This document shows positions 41,839-53,922 of a DNA stretch of 64,000 nucleotides, piece by piece. The notes beneath the pieces are model-generated. The model did no database searches, was not told the origin of the DNA, and was given only the letters and a program-made list of their open reading frames with translations. Source of the DNA: Streptomyces thinghirensis (lineage in GTDB: Bacteria; Actinomycetota; Actinomycetia; Streptomycetales; Streptomycetaceae); contig JAKFGP010000024.1 of NCBI GenBank assembly GCA_021502835.1, positions 186,001-250,000 of the forward strand, given 5' to 3'. Numbering within the stretch: the stretch's first letter is position 1; every line of letters begins with the position of its first letter. The translations under genes and the position numbers were made by a program.

Positions 41839-41856
41839 TATCTCGACATCGAGATA
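41839..41856. promoter_or_regulatory. perfect palindrome in the acnA upstream region
   Basis: TATCTCGA-CA-TCGAGATA, eight-base arms with a two-base centre, 142 bases before the acnA start. Its length and symmetry suit a dimeric winged-helix regulator such as MarR type, but no such gene is in the window. Confidence 0.5.
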
Positions 41857-41912
41857 TCTGCCGAGGCGCACCGCAGTCGCACGCCGCTATCGGGCCTGGT
41901 GGTAAGGGTTAC

Positions 41913-41931
41913 CTAACTTAGCCCAACCTTA
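41913..41931 (-). promoter_or_regulatory. possible iron box (DmdR1/IdeR-like) before acnA
   Basis: On the minus strand TAAGGTTGGGCTAAGTTAG agrees with the actinobacterial iron-box consensus, as I remember it, at about 13 of 19 positions. It lies 67 bases before the acnA GTG. An iron-responsive site before an Fe-S enzyme would make sense, but the match is partial. Confidence 0.3.
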
Positions 41932-41998
41932 GCGGATCGGCCAGGGCGGCGTGGCGGCAGGATGCGGCGGTACGCGCACATAAATGAAGGAGACTGTC

Positions 41999-44718
<2,720 letters not shown>

Positions 44719-44738
44719 GCGGCGGCGCACAACGAGTT

Positions 44739-44775
44739 GAGGGCCGCACCCCGGATCACTGGGGGTGCGGCCCTC
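44739..44775. terminator. bidirectional terminator between acnA and the FG-GAP gene
   Basis: GAGGGCCGCACCCC (44739-44752) pairs perfectly with GGGGTGCGGCCCTC (44762-44775), a 14-bp stem and nine-base loop between converging genes. Confidence 0.9.
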
Positions 44776-44790
44776 ACTCTTGCCCGCCTC

Positions 44791-45724
44791 TCAGAACAGT
44801 AGGCGGTACCTGCGTTCCAGCCGCCGCTGCCGATCTTCACGGGGGACTTGAACGGGGAAGCGGCGTTGCCGGTGCCCTTGTACAGGTACAGGGCGCCGCT
44901 CTTGTTGCGGGCGACGAGGTCCGTGACACCGTCGATGTCGATGTCGCCGACGGACACGATGTTGTTGTACGTGTTCCAGCCGCCACCGACGCGGGTGCGG
45001 GAGGAGAAGGGCGCCTTGTAGTTGCCGGTGCCCTTGTACAGCCACAGGACGCCCGACTTGTCCTTGGCGACGATGTCGGCCTTGCCGTCACCGGTGAGGT
45101 CGCCCTGCCGGGGATGTGGGTGTAGGCGTTCCACCCGCCGCCGACTCTGTAGCGCTTGGTGAGCGTGCCGTCGCCGTAGCCGAGGTACAGCCACAGGACG
45201 CCGGAGCTGTCGCGGGCGAGCAGGTCGTCCGCGCCGGCGCCACCGACGTTCGCCGGTGAGAAGAGCTGGTTGTAGATCTTCCAGCCGTTGCCGATGAACT
45301 GGTGCTCCTCGCTGTCCCACCGCAGGTGGTAGAGCTGGCCGCTGCTCGTGACGTGCCAGATGGCGTCCGACCAACCGTCGCCGTCGTGGTCCGCCTGCGT
45401 CATCGCGCGGGCGGTCTCCCAGCCCCAGCCCGCGTTCCAGCGCGCGTCGAGCCCGCCCTCGAAGTCCGGGTCGTAACTCCACAGTTCACCGTCGCCGTCC
45501 ACACCGAACAGCGGGTTGATCGGGGCGTCGCCCGGCAGGGCGGTGGCGCCGTACTTCTCGGCGCCCGAGGGCTTCACGTCGATCTGCGGCCGGGAAGCGG
45601 TGCCTCCCGGTCCGTCGGCGGCGACGGCGCTGCTCGCACCGGTAACCACCAGGGCGGCGGTGAGCGCCGCAGCCGTGGCACGCGCCAGGGCGCGACGCGT
45701 GTTCAGGCCGGAGCTTTTGGCCAC
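44791..45724 (-). CDS. secreted FG-GAP/VCBS repeat protein
   Basis: I chose the GTG at 45724 because GGAGG lies six bases before it; an ATG at 45745 is also in frame. The product begins MAKSSGLNTRRALARATAAA and an Ala-rich signal peptide ending near SSAVAADG. The mature part holds repeats of the type DxDxDGxxDL: QADHDGDGWSDAIWHV, GGAGADDLLARDSSGVLWLY, GDLTGDGKADIVAKDKSGVL and GDIDIDGVTDLVARNKSGAL, each followed by a YxGxGdgt stretch. This is a calcium-binding beta-propeller as in FG-GAP proteins. About 310 aa, exported, with no catalytic domain. Breaks near 45100 and 44810. Confidence 0.85.
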
Positions 45725-45895
45725 GTGGGTCCTCCATTTGGTCATGCGGAGGGGATCGCGGACGGGTAAGTCCGCATGATCCCCGGGTACTTCGTGATCC
45801 TTACACATGACGTTCACACGTCAATCAGATTTACGGCGAGGGACAGGAGCGGTACAGAAGAGGTACGCAAGCGCAACGTGGGCCGTACAACCTTT

Positions 45896-45926
45896 GCGGG
45901 TACGCCAGTCACCCGGCGTACCCCGC
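45896..45926 (-). terminator. terminator after the GH92 gene
   Basis: GCGGGTACGCC (45896-45906) pairs with GGCGTACCCCGC (45915-45926) with one bulged C, 28 bases downstream of the mannosidase stop. Confidence 0.65.
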
Positions 45927-45953
45927 ACCGTCATGCCACGGTCACACTCACCC

Positions 45954-48900
45954 TCACGCCAGCAACTCCACCTCCGCCAGCGTGTGCTCACCGTCGAGAA
46001 CCAGCCGGTACTTCGCGTACGTCCCCGGCGACTTCACCGGGAGAACGCCCCGGGTCTGCCGGTCCCAGGCGAAGGACTCGCCCGAGCGCTCGTCCAGCGT
46101 CCGCCAGGTCGTGCCGTCGGCCGAACCCTGGAGCTTCCAGCCCGCCGGGGCCTTCGCACCGTCCGCCGGCGATGTCAGCGTGTACTGGAGGGCCTTGGCG
46201 CCCTTCTCCGGCACCGGCAGGTCGACCGACGTCACGGCCGCCTCGGTCGCCGACGTGTCGTCGAACAGGGCGCCCTCGCCCTCGATCGCGTCCGCGCGCG
46301 GGGTCGGCACCTCGTCGTCCTTGGTGATCGACACCGGTGCCGCGTTCTTGCCGGTGCCCCACGAGGAGGGCTTCGAGCCCATGTCGAACTCCAGGATGCC
46401 GCCCTTAGCGATCAGCGAGTGGGGGAGCGAGGTCGAGTTCCAGCGCTTGCCGTTGACCTTCAGGCCCTGCACGTAGATGTTCTTCGTGCTGTTCTTCGGT
46501 GCCTTGACGACCAGCTTGCGGCCGTTCTCCAGCTCGACGGTCGCCTTGGTGAACAGCGGGGAGCCGATGGCGTACTCGCCGCTGCCCATCACCAGCGGGT
46601 AGAAGCCGAGGGCGGAGAAGAGGAACCAGGCCGACTGCTCGCCGTTGTCCTCGTCACCGTGGTAGCCCTGCCCGATGTCGCTGCCCGTGTACAGGCGGGA
46701 GAGCACCTCGCGGACGTTCTTCTGCGTCTTGTGGGGCTGCCCGGCCGCGTCGTACATGTACAGGGCGTGGTGGGCGACCTGGTTGGAGTGCCCGTACATG
46801 CCCATGCGGACGTCCCGCGCCTCGGTCATCTCGTGGATGACACCGCCGTAGGAGCCCTTGAACTCCGGGGAGGCCGTCTCCGGGGTGGCGAGGTACTCGT
46901 CGAGCTTGTCGCCGAGACCGTCCCGGCCGCCGTACAGGTTGGCCAGGCCCCGGCTGTCCTGCGGGGCGGTGAAGGCGTAGCCCCAGCCGTTGGTCTCCGT
47001 GTAGTCGTGACCCCACACGCGCGGGTCGTACTTCTCGGAGTCCACGCGCCAGTCGCCCGCCAGGTCCTTGCCTTGGAAAAAGCCGGCCTGGGAGTCGAAC
47101 ATGTTGACGTAGTCCTGGGCGCGGTTGAGGAAGTACGCCGACTCCTCCTTGTAGCGCTTCTGGCCCGTCTCCTTGTAGAGCTTCTCGCCCATCCTGGCGA
47201 TGCCGTAGTCGTTGAGGTAGCCCTCCAGCGCCCACGACATGCCCTCGTGCGTCTCGGTGCTGGTGTAGCCGAGGAAGGGCGAGGTCGCCATGCCCTTGCG
47301 GCCCACGCCCGAGGACGGGGGCACGACGGTGGCGTTCTTGACGGCCGCGTCGTACGCCGCCTTCGCGTCGAAGTCGACGCCCTTGACGTAGGCGTCGGCG
47401 AACGCCACGTCGGAGGAGGTGCCGGTCATCAGGTCCGCGTAGCCGGGGGAGGACCAGCGCGAGGTCCAGCCGCCGTCCTTGTAGTGCTGCACGAAGCCGT
47501 CGACCAGCTCACCGGCCTTGGACGGGTCAGGAAGGAGTACGCGGGCCAGGTGGTCCGGTACGTGTCCCAGAAGCCGTTGTTGACGTAGACCTTGCCGTCG
47601 ACGATCTTGGCGCCGGTCTCCGTCGGGGTGTCCTCCTTGACCGCCTTGGAGAGCGGGGAGGCGTACTTGTACTCTTCCGTCCACCTTCTCGTGGCCCGCG
47701 TTCGGGTAGAGGTAGAGCCGGTAGAGGCTGGAGTACAGGGTGGTCAGCTGGTCCTGCGTGGCGCCCTCGACCTCGACCTTGCCGAGGATCTTGTCCCACT
47801 GGTTCTGGGCGTCGCGCTTGACCTCGTCGAAGGAGGCGCGCTTCGGGATCTCCTGGCGCAGGTTGTCCTTCGCCTGGTCGACGCTGATCAGCGAGGTCGC
47901 GATGCGCAGGGTCACGGTGCGGTCCTTGCCCGCGTCGAAGCGCAGGTGGCCCTTGACGCCGCTGGAGTCGCCGCCGGTGACCTCGGAGTCGAACTCGCCG
48001 TGGACGAAGAGGCGGGTGGCGCCGTGGATCAGTCCCGGACTTGACGTCCGAGTAGCCGCTGAAGGTGCCGTTCTCCTTGTCCAGGGTCAGGCCGGCCTTG
48101 TCCTCGACGTTGTCGAAGATCACGCTCGCGTCGTCACCGGGGTAGGTGAAGCGCATCATCGCGGCGTGGTCGGTCGGCGCCATCTCGGCCTTCAGGCCGT
48201 TCTCGAACCGCACGCCGTAGTAGTACGGCCGGGCGGTCTCGTTCTCGTGCCGGAAGGCCAGCTCGCGTTGCTCGCGGCCGGTGTCCGGGGTGCCGGAGGC
48301 GGCGGACGGCATCACCTGGAAGGTCTGCCGGTCGCCCATCCACGGGCTCGGCTCGTGGCCGGCGCCGAACGCCTGGAGCGTCGGCAGGTTGTCCGCGTTG
48401 TTGCCGCGCGCGTAGTCGTACAGCCAGCTCAGCGAACCGGCGTTGGTCACCGGCGTCCAGAAGTTGAAGCCGTGCGGTACCGCGGTCGCGGGGAAGTTGT
48501 TGCTGCCGGAGAAGCTGCCGCTGGAGTTGGTGCCCCGGGTGGTCAGCGCGTAGTCGGAGAGGTGGGCCTTCGGCCGCTCCGGCTTCCGCGCGCTCGATGG
48601 CCACGTCGTCCAGCCAGCCGCGGAACTTCGCCGGGCCATTGGGGGAGTCGTACGCCACCAGGATCCGGTCGACGGTCTTGCCGGCCGCGACCGACCCGAT
48701 CCCCGACTTCACGCTGTCTCCACTGGTTGACGTAGAGGATCTTGGCGTCGCCCTGGCCGCGCGGCGTCAGCGGGAAGCCGTGCTGGTCCGTCGCCCTGGA
48801 GGTCGCTCAGGTAGGTGCCGTCGGTGAAGGCGAGGTCGACGGAGACGTTCGTGGCGTCGTAGTCGAGGTCGCCGTCCGCCATCGACGGGAAGACCTTGTA

Positions 48901-49771
48901 CGACAGCTCCGTGCGGCGGTCGACCTTCACGTCGACGTCGAAGACCCTGTTGTACGAGTAGGCCCGGCCGTCCGCGGCGTAGCCGGCCGGCGTACTTGAG
49001 GGCCCGCTTGCCGGTGAAGCCGGCGCCCGCTCGCGGTCGGCGAGCCGCTCGGGCCAGCGGTCGACGAGGGAGAGCATGTCCTCGGGGACGGGGGTGTCGG
49101 TGGCGGCGGTGGCTTGGCTGGACGTCGGCGAGCTGAGCGCGTCGCCGGCGCCGTTGTTCTTGGTGATCTCCAGCCGGGAAGTGCTGGAACCTCGGCGGCC
49201 TCGGCGAGGTCGTACGTCTTCGTCCGGAACCGCTCGTCGAAGGACTCCCCGGAGCGGGTGTCCAGCGTCTGCCAGTTCTCGCCGTCCGCCGAGCCCTTCA
49301 GCGTCCAGTCCACCGGGTCGCGTCTCGTCGTGGTCGTTGGCCGAGGTGAGCGCGTATTTGGCGATCTTCGCCGGTTCGTCCAGGTCGAACTCGACCCAGC
49401 CGGTCTTCTCGAAGGTCAGCCACTTGGTGCCGGGTTCGCCGTCGACGAGGTTCTCCTTCACCTCCCCGCCGCCCGTGTTCTCGGCGCTGGCCCGCACATC
49501 GGTGACGTGGTCGGTCACGTTGCCCGGTATGCCGGTGCTGTAGCCGCCGTCCACGCCCGCGGACCGCTTGCTGCCGTCCGGGCCCGTGTCCACGGTGCTG
49601 AGCCAGTCCGGGAACCGGGTCGTCCGCCTCGAACGACGAAGCGAACTCCCGGTCGGTCTTGGCGGGCGCGGCGGGCAGCGCGACCGCCGCACCCTGCGAA
49701 CCCACCGCCATAGCGAGGGCGGTCGTCATCACGACCGCCGGACCCCATCTGTGCCGAACTCTGTACTGCAT
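45954..49771 (-). CDS. secreted GH92 family alpha-mannosidase with F5/8-type carbohydrate-binding domains
   Basis: About 1,270 aa from the ATG at 49771. The signal peptide is MQYRVRHRWGPAVVMTTALA with cleavage near VALPAAPA. Two discoidin-like (F5/8 C) modules flank the enzyme: ENLVDGEPGTKWLTFEKTGW and WTLKGSADGENWQTLDTRSG at the start, WKLQGSADGTTWRTLDERSG and EHTLAEVELLA at the end. The GH92 core shows SGSFSGSNNFPATAVPHGFN, ETHEGMSWALEGYLNDYGIA, MYGHSNQVAHHALYMYDAAG and the conserved GYHGDEDNGEQSAWFLFSAL with acidic catalytic residues. GH92 enzymes are calcium-dependent exo-alpha-mannosidases acting on mannans or N-glycans. Breaks near 49620, 49320, 49180, 49000, 48800, 48720, 48590, 48035, 47680 and 47530. 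Confidence 0.9.
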
Positions 49772-50165
49772 GCCCTGGCCACCCTCCCTGCGCTGGGGAC
49801 AACGTTGTCAGCTCAACTGCGCAAGGACCAGTAGGGGTCAAGTGGCATGTGATGTCAAGGGGTGTTGGATGTGGCGTTCGGGGCTTGATGCCGGGGATTC
49901 TTCCGGCAAGTGGCACACGGGCCGCTCATATTTCCGGGAGGTCTCAACTCGGAAAAGACGTACCGCCAACCTTGCATTCGATCTTGCTCAGCTGGCGGGA
50001 AGTGGACTATACCTGTCGGCCATTGGGGGTTCAGGGGGAATCGCGAATTCGGAACCTCCCAAGCGTCCGAACAGCACTTCCTGCACGACCCAGCGTGACC
50101 CGATCGCGGTGCCGGGGGAGGATCCGGTTCACCGCCTGAGTCCTGGAGAAGGCGAGGACTTGAGC
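49772..50165. other. divergent regulatory region between GH92 mannosidase and ngcE
   Basis: No gene. It contains the GACAACGTTGTC palindrome next to the mannosidase start, and an AT-richer stretch (49.95-50.04 kb) likely to hold the ngcE promoter. I looked for a DasR site of the ACTGGTCTAGACCAGT type, expected for GlcNAc genes, and did not find a convincing one. Confidence 0.5.
49798..49809. promoter_or_regulatory. LacI-type operator upstream of the GH92 gene
   Basis: GACAACGTTGTC is a perfect 12-base palindrome with the central CG typical of LacI/GalR-family sites, 27 bases before the mannosidase start. No LacI-family gene lies in the window, so the regulator would act from elsewhere. Confidence 0.5.
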
Positions 50166-51610
50166 ATGGGATCCACTTCCGCCGAGAACAACGGTAATGG
50201 CGTCGGCCGCCGCGATCTGATCAAGCGTTCCGCCGCGCTCGGCCTGATCTCCGTACCGACCATGAGCTTCTTCTCCGCCTGCGCGAGCGGCGGCGGGGAC
50301 GACCAGGAGAAGGCCGAGGCGGGCAAGAAGTCCGCCGAGAACCCGCTCGAGGTCAACGACGGCGCCCAGATGGAGTTCGTCCTCTCGACGGAGGCTTCGG
50401 CAAGGAGTACGCCGAGGACGCCGTGAAGCTGTACGAGAAGGCCTTCCCAAGGCCAAGGTGAAGTTCTCCGCCACGCAGAAGATCCAGTCCATCCTGCAGC
50501 CGCGCTTCAACGGCGGCAACCCGCCCGACCTCGTCGACAACTCCGGCGCCGAGCAGATGGACATGGGCGTCCTGGTCGGCAAGAAGCAGCTCACCGATCT
50601 CACCCTGCTGCTGGACGCCCCGTCCTACGACGACCCGAACAAGAAGGTCCGCGACACGCTGCGGCCCGGCATCGTGGAGATGGGCCAGTTCGACGGGGAC
50701 CCGGTCTGGATCCTGTACTACGCCTACACGGTGTACGGCAACTGGTACTCGCAGAAGGCCCTGGACTCCCTCGACGCGGAGTACCCCAAGACCTGGGACG
50801 AGATGCTCGCGGTCTGCGAGAAGGCCAAGAAGAAGGGCATGGCCGGCTGGACGTACGCGGGCAAGTACCCGTACTACATCCCCTTCTCGATGTCCCCGAT
50901 GATCGCCAAGGTCGGCGGCGTCGAGGTACTGAACGCCATCGACAACCTGGAGCCGAACGCCTGGAAGCACCCGGCGGTCAAGACGGTCTTCGAGGCCTGG
51001 TATGAGCTGTTCAAGAAGGGCTACATCCTCAAGGGCACCCCGGGCCTGGACCACATCCAGTCGCAGACCGCCTGGGCCAAGGGCGACGCCCTGTTCATCC
51101 CCAACGGCTCCTGGGTGGAGAACGAGTCGGCCAAGGTCATCCCCGCCGACTTCGGGCTCACCGTCTCCGCCCCGCCCGGCATCGACGACTCCGACAAGAT
51201 GCCCTTCGGCACCATGGCCTCCGGCGGCGAGCCCTTCATCGTCCCGGCGAAGGCGGCCAACGGCGCCGGCGGACATGGAGCAGCTGCGCATCATGCTGAG
51301 CGAGGCCTCCTCGAAGAACTTCACCAGCAAGGTGAAGTCGCTGAGCGCCTACAACGGCGGCACCGACGGCATCGAGCTGACCCCGGGTCTCAAGTCCGGC
51401 GTCGCGGCGCTGGAACTGGCCGGCGAGAACGTGGTGAACCCGCGTATGCAGGACTGGTACGTGCAGCTCCAGAAGGAGAAGATCGGCGTTTCCTGCCTGG
51501 GCGAGATGATGGCCGGCCGGCTGACCCCGGCCGAGACCATCAAGAAGATCCAGGGCTACGCCGACGACGCCGCCAAGGACTCGTCGATCAAGCACTACAA
51601 GCACCAGTGA
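50166..51610 (+). CDS. ngcE: N-acetylglucosamine/diacetylchitobiose-binding lipoprotein NgcE
   Basis: ATG at 50166. The N-terminus has a twin-arginine signal GVGRRDLIKRSAALGL and a lipobox ending FFSACASGG, so it is a Tat-exported lipoprotein anchored outside the membrane. The solute-binding fold reads FSATQKIQSILQPRFNGGNP, LVDNSGAEQMDMGVLVGKKQ, YYAYTVYGNWYSQKALDSLD and GKYPYYIPFSMSPMIAKVGG, ending VSCLGEMMAGRLTPAETIKK. About 480 aa. It binds GlcNAc and chitobiose for the NgcFG permease; the ATPase is normally supplied by MsiK encoded elsewhere, and none is in this cluster. Breaks near 50390, 50450 and 51270. Confidence 0.92.
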
Positions 51611-51620
51611 GGACGCGTCA

Positions 51621-51659
51621 CCAGGGCCTGTCCGGCGCCACCGCGCCGGGCGGCCCTGG
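51621..51659 (+). promoter_or_regulatory. intercistronic hairpin between ngcE and ngcF
   Basis: CCAGGGC (51621-51627) pairs with GCCCTGG (51653-51659), enclosing an inner stem CCGGCGC (51632-51638) / GCGCCGG (51643-51649). It lies ten bases after the ngcE stop. Such hairpins often protect the 5' part of the message so that the binding protein is made in excess of the permease. Confidence 0.6.
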
Positions 51660-51694
51660 CGGCGCCACCCGCGCGCAGATCGGGGTCGGTAGCA

Positions 51695-52622
51695 ATGCAG
51701 CACGGCAAGTACCGGTTCATCGTGGGGTTCCTGGCGGTTCCCCTGGGGCTGTACGCGCTTTTCGTCATCTGGCCGTTCATCCAGTCCATCTACTACTCGT
51801 TCACGGACTGGACGGGCCTGAGTCCCGAGTTCTCGATGGTCGGCTTCGACAACTACTCGCGGATGCTCGACGACGACATCTTCTGGAAGTCGTTGCAGCA
51901 CAGCGTGATGTTCGCCCTGCTGGTGCCGCTGGTCACCCTGGGCCTGGCGCTCTTCTTCGCGTTCATGATCAATGTGGGCGGACGCCGCCGCCGGGGCGGC
52001 CCGGCGATCACGGGGTCCGCGGCTCGGGCTTCTACAAGATCGTCTACTTCTTCCCGCAGGTGCTCTCCATCGCGATCGTCGCCCTGCTGTTCCAGTTCGC
52101 GGACAACCCGGACAGCGGCGCGATCAACTCCCTGCTGCGCGGCATCGGCCTGGACTCCGTCAAGCCGCTGTGGCTCGGTGACCCGAACATCGCCCTGTGG
52201 TGCGTGATGGCGGTGCTCGTCTGGTCCACCGTCGGCTTCTTCGTGGTCCCTCTTCTCCGCGGCATGGCCTCCATCCCGGCGGAGCTGTACGAGGCCGCGC
52301 TGGCTGGACGGGGCCAACCGCGCCACCACCTTCTTCAAGGTCACCCTGCCGCTGCTGTGGGACACCGTGCAGTCCGGCTGGGTCTACATGGGCATCCTCG
52401 CGCTCGGGGCCGAGTCGTTCGCGGTCGTGCAGATCATGACGACCGGGCCCGGGCGGACCCGGACTACTCGACCACCGTGATGGTCCTTACGTGTACCAGA
52501 AGGCGTTCCGGGACGGCCAGGCCGCCTACGCCACCACCATCGGCGTCGCCCTGCTCGTCGTCACGCTGGCCTTCGCGGCCGTCGTGATGCGGCTGGGCCG
52601 GCGCGAGCGGCTGGAGTACTGA
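51695..52622 (+). CDS. ngcF: sugar ABC transporter permease NgcF
   Basis: ATG at 51695: MQHGKYRFIVGFLAVPLGLY, ALFVIWPFIQSIYYSFTDW is transmembrane segment 1. Further segments include HSVMFALLVPLVTLGLALFF, YKIVYFFPQVLSIAIVALLF and NIALWCVMAVLVWSTVGFFV, with the EAA-type loop after SIPAELYEAAL that contacts the ATPase. About 308 aa, MalF type. Breaks near 51990, 52310 and 52450-52490. Four bases separate it from ngcG. Confidence 0.9.
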
Positions 52623-52626
52623 TCAG

Positions 52627-53549
52627 ATGAAGACGACCGAGACCCCCGCCCCCGTACCGGGCCGAGTCCGGCGCGCCGTCCGCAAGGGCGACGCACCGCC
52701 CAGCGGGCCCCGCAAGGGGAAGAAGGAGGGCACCACCCTCAACGTCTTCTCCCACGGCGTGCTCGTCATCTGGGCGATCATGGTCGGCATGCCGCTGGTG
52801 TGGGCGGTGATGACCTCCTTCAAGGACGACGCCTCCATCTTCGGCTCGCCCTGGTCGCTCCCCGACAAGCTGAACTTCGACAACTGGTCGCGGGCCTGGT
52901 CCCAGGCCCACATGAGCGACTACTTCCTCAACACCGTCATGGTGGTGGGCGGCCTCGCTCGTCGGCACCCTGGTGCTGGGTTCCATGGCGGCCTATGTAC
53001 TGGCCCGGTTCGAATTCCGGGCAACCGGTTCATCTATTACTTGTTCATCGCCGGCATGAGCTTCCCGATCATGCTCGCGCTGGTCCTGCTGTTCTACGTG
53101 GTGGACAACATGGGGATGCTGAACACCATCCACGGGCTGATCCTGGTCTACATCGCCTATTCGCTGCCCTTCACGGTGTTCTTCCTGACCGGGTTCTTCC
53201 GCACCCTGCCCAGTTCGGTGGCGGAGGCAGCGTTCGTGGACGGGGCCTCGCACACCCGGACGTTCTTCCAGGTCATGCTGCCGATGGCCAAGCCTGGCCT
53301 GATCAGCGTGGGGATCTTCAACTTCCTGGGCAGTGGAACCAGTACATGCTGCCGACCGTGCCGAACACGGACCCGGACAAGCACGTCCTCACCCAAGGCC
53401 TGGTGCAGCTGGCGGTCAGCCAGGGCTACAAGGGCGACTGGTCGGGCCTGTTCGCGGGCCTGGTGATGGCGATGCTGCCGGTCCTGGCCGCGTACATCAT
53501 CTTCCAGCGCCAGGTGGTCCAGGGGCTCACGGCGGGCGCCCTGAAGTAG
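52627..53549 (+). CDS. ngcG: sugar ABC transporter permease NgcG
   Basis: ATG at 52627. A charged N-terminus precedes VFSHGVLVIWAIMVGMPLVW. Later segments are YYLFIAGMSFPIMLALVLLF and IHGLILVYIAYSLPFTVFFL, and the EAA loop is VAEAAFVDGASHTRTFFQVM followed by LPMAKPGL. The end is FQRQVVQGLTAGALK. About 306 aa, MalG type, the second half of the channel for GlcNAc and chitobiose. Breaks near 52955, 53010 and 53330. Confidence 0.9.
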
Positions 53550-53563
53550 CGCCTCCGGACCGC

Positions 53564-53603
53564 CGCGCATGCCGCTCCCGTACGAACGGGGGCGGCATGC
53601 GCG
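53564..53603 (+). terminator. terminator of ngcEFG
   Basis: CGCGCATGCCGC (53564-53575) pairs with GCGGCATGCGCG (53592-53603), extended inward by CCCG/CGGG, 14 bases after the ngcG stop. Confidence 0.85.
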
Positions 53604-53618
53604 CGTGTGTGCGGTCAG

Positions 53619-53790
53619 GCCTGTCCGGCGGATCAGGTCGCAGGAATGCGACGCTACCTCATCAGTGCAGGTGAGCGAGGCCTGGTGCAAGGCGGAGGAG
53701 GGGAGCCGACGCGGAGCGTCGGCGAGTGACGACAACGCGGCAGAGGTGCGTGCCAGGCCTCGCGTCCGCGACAGGATCCGCTGGACAGCC
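53619..53790. repeat. fold-back (MITE-like) intergenic repeat
   Basis: Imperfect terminal inverted repeats of about 23 bases: one end runs from GCCTGTCCGGCGGATCAGG (from 53619), the other, reverse-complemented, from GGCTGTCCAGCGGATCCTG (53790 backwards). Inside, CGAGGCCTGG (53676-53685) and CCAGGCCTCG (53753-53762) form a perfect ten-base stem around another small hairpin (CCGACGC/GCGTCGG). It has no coding frame. The sequence style is one I associate with dispersed Streptomyces intergenic repeats. Confidence 0.55.
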
Positions 53791-53882
53791 CTAGGTGCGC
53801 AGTGGACACCCGGATGCGGTTCAACCTCTTGACGGGAGGGGACCCGAACGGCTCAGCTTAGAGTTCACTAGTTGGACATGGA

Positions 53883-53906
53883 AGGGGCCTCATTGAAGCG
53901 GCCCCT
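53883..53906 (+). promoter_or_regulatory. leader hairpin before rok7B7
   Basis: AGGGGCC (53883-53889) pairs with GGCCCCT (53900-53906), ending six bases before the AGGAGG ribosome-binding site of the ROK gene. It could act as a translational or transcriptional attenuator. Confidence 0.4.
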
Positions 53907-53922
53907 CGCGCAGGAGGTCGTC

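Noticed and set aside
50166..50200. DasR (dre) site controlling ngcEFG
   Set aside because: Expected from GlcNAc regulation in Streptomyces, but no sequence close to ACTGGTCTAGACCAGT was found in 49.8-50.17 kb.
53829..53870. TTGACG at 53830 as a -35 box for the ROK gene
   Set aside because: The best following -10 (TAGAGT) is 24 bases away, too far for a normal promoter.
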